Assembly (NCBI GenBank): GCA_022446885.1
Contig: JAKVBU010000007.1
Location: forward strand, 109,181 to 173,180
Length of the DNA stretch: 64,000 nt
Direction of reading: 5' to 3'
From: Phycisphaerales bacterium
GTDB lineage: Bacteria; Planctomycetota; Phycisphaerae; Phycisphaerales; SM1A02
Under the pieces are notes generated by a model, which was not told the origin of the DNA, searched no databases, and saw only the letters and a program-made list of their open reading frames with translations. This document shows positions 60,672 to 64,000 of this stretch, one piece after another (position 1 is the stretch's first letter; each line of letters opens with the position of its first letter). Made by a program: the position numbers and the translations under genes.

Positions 60672-61325
60672 ATGGGGCGCTCGACGCAACGACCGAAGGC
60701 GATTCAGGATCTCCTCAAGCGTGGCTCCGCCGCGCTGAAAAAGGAGGATTGGTTTCAGGCAGAGGAGTTGCTCTCCAAGGCCACGGGCATGTTGCGATCC
60801 CGAATGGAGTGGGGATGTCTGGCTGACACGATTGAGCAACTGCACACGGCTCGCAAGGGCCGTCGCAAAGCGGCGTTGGCCAGCCGATCTGCGATTCGAA
60901 TCATCGAAGAGGATCCCGGCGACAAGCCCGATATTGAGCGAGGCCGAGTGCTGTTTCAGCCGCCGATGGTCGGAGCAGACGCTCGCCGGTACGGCCTCGA
61001 AGCTCGAGCGCAGGAAGTCGCCGTTGCAGTCATCTGCCGTGAACCCACGACCCAGTTGGGCGAGATCCCGGTGGTTGCAATCGCTCCGGGGGCCACGGTG
61101 CGGGTGAAGATCGATCCTCCCAAGAGCGAGTCCAAGCCCTCTGCCGCCTGGTTCCGATCAGCGATCGACGCACTGGGGCAGGAGGCGGTGGCCATGGATC
61201 AGATCGATCTGGAGACCCCCAAGCGGGTGGACCGGCTGTTGGCACTCATCGACGCCGTCCCTGATTCTGTTGCGCCACATGAGCGCTTGGTTGAAGTCTG
61301 CCGGGAAGCCGCCGACCACGCCTGA
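60672..61325 (+). CDS. Hypothetical protein with TPR-like N-terminus
   Basis: Unrecognised protein of 217 residues, basic N-terminus (MGRSTQRPKAIQDLLKRG) followed by helices with a TPR-like signature (ALKKEDWFQAEELLSKATGML, cited in part) and a beta-rich middle (VAVICREPTTQLGEIPVVAIAPG). A C-terminal helical region ends the protein. No signal or membrane segment. It lies 19 bp after one unknown gene and 15 bp before another, suggesting one transcript. Role unknown. Confidence 0.6.
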   Translation: MGRSTQRPKAIQDLLKRGSAALKKEDWFQAEELLSKATGMLRSRMEWGCLADTIEQLHTARKGRRKAALASRSAIRIIEEDPGDKPDIERGRVLFQPPMVGADARRYGLEARAQEVAVAVICREPTTQLGEIPVVAIAPGATVRVKIDPPKSESKPSAAWFRSAIDALGQEAVAMDQIDLETPKRVDRLLALIDAVPDSVAPHERLVEVCREAADHA

Positions 61326-61340
61326 GGCCAAGGGCGTAGC

Positions 61341-62354
61341 ATGCCCACCATGGACAACACCACTTCCTCGGAACTGACCGTCAAGGTTGGATCTGGATTC
61401 CTCATTCGGTCGGCCCTGATCGCCGTCCTGTGCCTGGTGCTTGGCCTTTGGGGGATCTGGGACTACGTCGTCGCAATTCCCAACCAGGCCTTGCAATACC
61501 AACGTGCTGAGGTTGCGCGCCAGTTCAACAGGGCTGTCGAGCCGATTCTGAACGGCTCGACCAAGACGATTTCGAAAGAAACGGCGCAGGGCCTGCGCGA
61601 TGCAATCATCAGCGACTTGACCATTGATCGCGATGCGTCTCTAGCCCAAGAGGTAGCCGGCCTGCACACGGTGGCCAAAGACGCTGGCAATGGAGACACC
61701 GAGCCGTCACTGAGTGAGCTGGGCCGCCTGGTCGCCATGGCCGTGCAGCGTCGAGCCTCAGATACCTCTCCCAAGACGCCCGCTGACACCTCCACCACGG
61801 CCTGGTTGAAAGCTGTTGGCGCGATGGCGGCGATCACGCTCACACCCACAAATGTGGATGGCTCTCCGCACGAGGCGTTGGGAGCACTGCACAACGAGTC
61901 AGAGTCCGCATTGAAGTCGTGGGGAGACGTGCAGCCTCCCTCCAAGTACGACCGACCCATTCAGTGGCTGTTCATTCTGTGCCTCCCATTCGTGCCTTGG
62001 TATGCATGGACCGCCCTCGTCGCCATGCGCCGCACCTATCGGCTGGACGCTGAGGGCACACTGCACATGCCCGAAGGCTCGTGGATTTCACATGACATCG
62101 CAGACATCGACATGAGCCGGTGGATGGCGAAGTCAAAGGCCTGGGTTGTGCATGAAGACGGCACTCGTGTGCTGCTCGACGACTACGTGTTCAAGGGCCT
62201 GCACCGGATCGTCGGCCGGCTTGCTGCCCAGCGTCATCCTGATGACTGGACCGACGAAGCAAGGCCCGTCAAGCGAGCCAAGGCTTCGGCCCCAGACAGT
62301 GAGGTGCCGGTCACCGGCGATACTGAGTCGCCTGATGACGAGGCCACCGGCTGA
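61341..62354 (+). CDS. Hypothetical inner-membrane protein, two-helix
   Basis: Unrecognised membrane protein of 337 residues with two hydrophobic helices: SALIAVLCLVLGLWGIWDYV (about 24-43) and IQWLFILCLPFVPWYAWTALV (about 208-228), leaving a roughly 160-residue periplasmic domain between them and a cytoplasmic C-terminal half containing a conserved-looking beta part (EGTLHMPEGSWISHDIADIDMS) that may be a PH-like fold. Located 6 bp before lptB, so it is probably part of the same transcript and may assist LPS transport or another export step. Not similar to LptC or LptF/G as far as I can see. Confidence 0.65.
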   Translation: MPTMDNTTSSELTVKVGSGFLIRSALIAVLCLVLGLWGIWDYVVAIPNQALQYQRAEVARQFNRAVEPILNGSTKTISKETAQGLRDAIISDLTIDRDASLAQEVAGLHTVAKDAGNGDTEPSLSELGRLVAMAVQRRASDTSPKTPADTSTTAWLKAVGAMAAITLTPTNVDGSPHEALGALHNESESALKSWGDVQPPSKYDRPIQWLFILCLPFVPWYAWTALVAMRRTYRLDAEGTLHMPEGSWISHDIADIDMSRWMAKSKAWVVHEDGTRVLLDDYVFKGLHRIVGRLAAQRHPDDWTDEARPVKRAKASAPDSEVPVTGDTESPDDEATG

Positions 62355-62360
62355 TTCGGC

Positions 62361-63098
62361 ATGGCGCTGCTTGAAGTGCGCAATCTCGTGAAGTCATACA
62401 ACGGCCGCAGAGTGGTCGATGAGGTTTCATTCGATGTCAATGCGGGCGAAATCGTGGGGCTGCTGGGCCGCAACGGCGCGGGCAAGACCACATCCTTCCG
62501 CATAGCGATCGGCATGATCACGCCCGAAGGTGGATCGGTGCACTTCGACGGTGTAGATGTCACATTCGAACCCATGTACCGGCATGCTCGACGGGGGATG
62601 GGCTACTTGAGCCAGGAGCCCAGCGTCTTTGGGCGACTCAGTGTTCGCGACAATCTGATGGCGATTCTCGAGACTCGCCCGATTGATGATGCCGCACGTC
62701 GACGTCGCTGTGACGAACTGCTGAAGCAATTCGGGCTGGAGCACAAGTCGTCAGAGAAGGCCCGTACATGCAGCGGCGGTGAACGAAGGCGACTTGAGAT
62801 CGCACGTGCCATGATCACCGAGCCAGCTCTGATGCTGCTTGATGAGCCCTTCGCCGCAGTTGACCCACACACGGTTGAAGAACTTCAGGATCAGGTTCGG
62901 GCACTCACCGAGCGGGGCATCAGCGTGCTGGTAACAGACCACAACGTGCAGCAAACGCTGCGTATCTGTGATCGGGCGTACATCATTCACCATGGCCGCA
63001 ATCTTAAAGACGGCGACCCACGAACGATCATCAACGATCCCGATGTACGAGATGCGTATCTGGCCAGTACCTTCAAAGGCGATGAATTCGATGCCTGA
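62361..63098 (+). CDS. lptB: LPS export ABC ATPase LptB
   Basis: ATPase of the LptB2FG complex that drives lipopolysaccharide from the inner membrane to the Lpt bridge. 245 residues, normal length. Walker A GRNGAGKTT at about 36-44, Q-loop YLSQEPSVF near 87, signature CSGGERRRLEIARA near 135, Walker B LMLLDEPFAAVDP near 155, and the LptB-typical end ISVLVTDHNVQQTLRICDRAYI. The DHNVxxTL motif separates LptB from amino-acid ABC ATPases. LptA, C, F and G genes are not adjacent. The next gene overlaps by 8 bp. Confidence 0.92.
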   Translation: MALLEVRNLVKSYNGRRVVDEVSFDVNAGEIVGLLGRNGAGKTTSFRIAIGMITPEGGSVHFDGVDVTFEPMYRHARRGMGYLSQEPSVFGRLSVRDNLMAILETRPIDDAARRRRCDELLKQFGLEHKSSEKARTCSGGERRRLEIARAMITEPALMLLDEPFAAVDPHTVEELQDQVRALTERGISVLVTDHNVQQTLRICDRAYIIHHGRNLKDGDPRTIINDPDVRDAYLASTFKGDEFDA

Positions 63099-63528
63099 AC
63101 GATTGCTGGCCTTCTTGATCCTCTGCTCGAGCATGTTGCTGCTGCCCGGGTGTGTTCGACGATCGCTTGAGATCTCCTCCAGCCCGGAAGGCGCCTTGGT
63201 CTGGGTCAATGGCCGAGAGGTTGGCCGCACCCCGGTCACGGTGGACTTCATGCACTACGGCACGTACGACCTCATGATCAAGAAGCGAGGGTGGGAGCCC
63301 ATCATCGACAAGCGATCAGCACCCATTCCGATTGCGGACCTGCCCGGGCTGGATCTAGCCGTGGAGATTCTCCCGGTGGATGCCCACCATGTCGTGCAGT
63401 GGCATATTGAGATGGAACCCCGCGATGAGTCTCACGGAGGCCTGCTCAACAGGGCCAACACGCTTCGTGGCGAGTTGGAGGGGGGCGATGCCGCCGATTC
63501 TGGAAAGGCGCTCGACGAATCGCCCTGA
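63091..63528 (+). CDS. PEGA-domain lipoprotein
   Basis: Lipoprotein of 145 residues: leader with lipobox LLPGC (Cys21), then a PEGA domain (LEISSSPEGALVWVNGREVG, GRTPVTVDFMHYGTYDLMIKK cited in part) that usually binds peptidoglycan-associated or surface partners, and an acidic tail. The start overlaps lptB by 8 bp; AAAGG is about 10 nt upstream. An ATG three codons earlier is possible. Its coupling to lptB suggests an outer-membrane role, which is inference. Confidence 0.82.
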   Translation: MPERLLAFLILCSSMLLLPGCVRRSLEISSSPEGALVWVNGREVGRTPVTVDFMHYGTYDLMIKKRGWEPIIDKRSAPIPIADLPGLDLAVEILPVDAHHVVQWHIEMEPRDESHGGLLNRANTLRGELEGGDAADSGKALDESP

Positions 63529-63582
63529 ATTCGTAGGCTTTGGGGGGGCGTTGGGAAATTCTGGTTCGACCGGAGTCACGCC

Positions 63583-64000
63583 ATGCTTGAAACGATCCTG
63601 CTCACATCCGTTCTGACACTTGCCGAAGATGCCGACGCATCTGCCCAGCAGACGCAACGCGACCAGCGGGCTGTCGCCATTCATCGACTTGAACAAGAGG
63701 GAATCGACCCGACAACGCCTCGCCGTGAACTGCATCAGGCGTTGGTTGATCGCGAGGTTGAGGTGCGGGCGATGCGCAGTCGTCTCGCCGACATGGAGAT
63801 TCAGCTCGCCCAGCTGCAGGCGCAACTGACCGAGATGCAAACCTTCGTGCTGGACCATGATCGATATGGAACAGACTTCTCCCAGTACCAACAGGTACGT
63901 GAAGACGCCCGCAAAGAAGTGAGGCGGCGGGAGGCGCTTGAGCGACAGGCACGACGCGAACTTGCCAGGCAGCAGCAGGAAGAAGCCCGTGCCAAGCAGG
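63583..64000 (+). CDS. Coiled-coil exported protein, truncated by window end
   Basis: Partial gene: 139 codons read to the window end with no stop. A short leader (LETILLTSVLTLAEDADA) precedes a long coiled coil rich in Glu, Gln, Arg and Leu (DREVEVRAMRSRLADMEIQL and following, about 40-90; a second block from about 100 onward). GGAG is 8 nt before the ATG. Probable periplasmic scaffold-like protein following the PEGA lipoprotein with 54 bp. Full length and domains cannot be judged. Confidence 0.7.
   Translation, partial: MLETILLTSVLTLAEDADASAQQTQRDQRAVAIHRLEQEGIDPTTPRRELHQALVDREVEVRAMRSRLADMEIQLAQLQAQLTEMQTFVLDHDRYGTDFSQYQQVREDARKEVRRREALERQARRELARQQQEEARAKQ

Overview
The window looks like a chromosomal segment of a Gram-negative bacterium of the Planctomycetota, most likely class Phycisphaerae. 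Three things point there, none checked by database search: two secreted proteins end in the same cysteine-rich 'GACC' repeat plus a duplicated EF-hand/dockerin-like tail that stops at WGPC; menaquinone is made by the futalosine route (mqnE); and a Hanks-type kinase with TPR-like C-terminus sits beside housekeeping genes. lpxA and lptB indicate lipopolysaccharide and an outer membrane; murJ and pbpC indicate peptidoglycan. DNA is GC-rich, genes are densely packed, GTG and TTG starts are common, and many genes overlap by 1-35 bp. I see no transposase, phage gene, CRISPR array or rRNA gene.

Layout. 1-6.6 kb: an ABC importer ATPase, a DciA-like helicase loader, and a leftward run metallophosphoesterase-yidC-mnmE-ybgC. 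6.9-12 kb: dihydrolipoyl dehydrogenase with an M16 peptidase, an HDOD-GGDEF regulator and recO. 12-18 kb: a tight rightward operon parA-vanZ-like-murJ-Ser/Thr kinase. 18-21.8 kb: a 1231-residue secreted FG-GAP-like protein. 22-28.5 kb: mqnE, a mobA-like gene and its molybdopterin oxidoreductase tail to tail, an unusual leader region with a perfect Shine-Dalgarno and a strong terminator, then a biotin-dependent carboxyltransferase and lipB. 29.2-31.5 kb: lpxA (27 bp from lipB, divergent), a YycJ-like hydrolase and an unknown gene. 31.7-38.9 kb: ftsK, dnaN, transketolase, a TPR lipoprotein, queF. 39-43.5 kb: redoxin/DsbD-N pair, a rhodanese-like lipoprotein without its catalytic cysteine, a metallo-beta-lactamase-fold protein, a secreted PQQ-type sugar dehydrogenase.

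44-53.4 kb: tRNA-Ile(GAU), malate dehydrogenase, a 100-bp inverted-repeat element, a small acidic protein coupled to a MOSC protein, and an alpha-2-macroglobulin/penicillin-binding protein 1C pair. 53.4-60 kb: gapA, a PduO-type adenosyltransferase, a solitary atpG, a PhnP-like hydrolase, a ThiD2-ThiE fusion, a leucyl aminopeptidase and a YwlE-type arginine phosphatase. 60-64 kb: three genes of unknown function leading into lptB, a PEGA lipoprotein and a coiled-coil protein cut by the window end.

Most of the window is ordinary core genome. The items most worth following are the 100-bp element at 45147-45246, the peptide/terminator region at 26450-26846, the shared C-terminal module of the two exported proteins, the degenerate G domain of MnmE, the solitary atpG, and the unknown operon in front of lptB.
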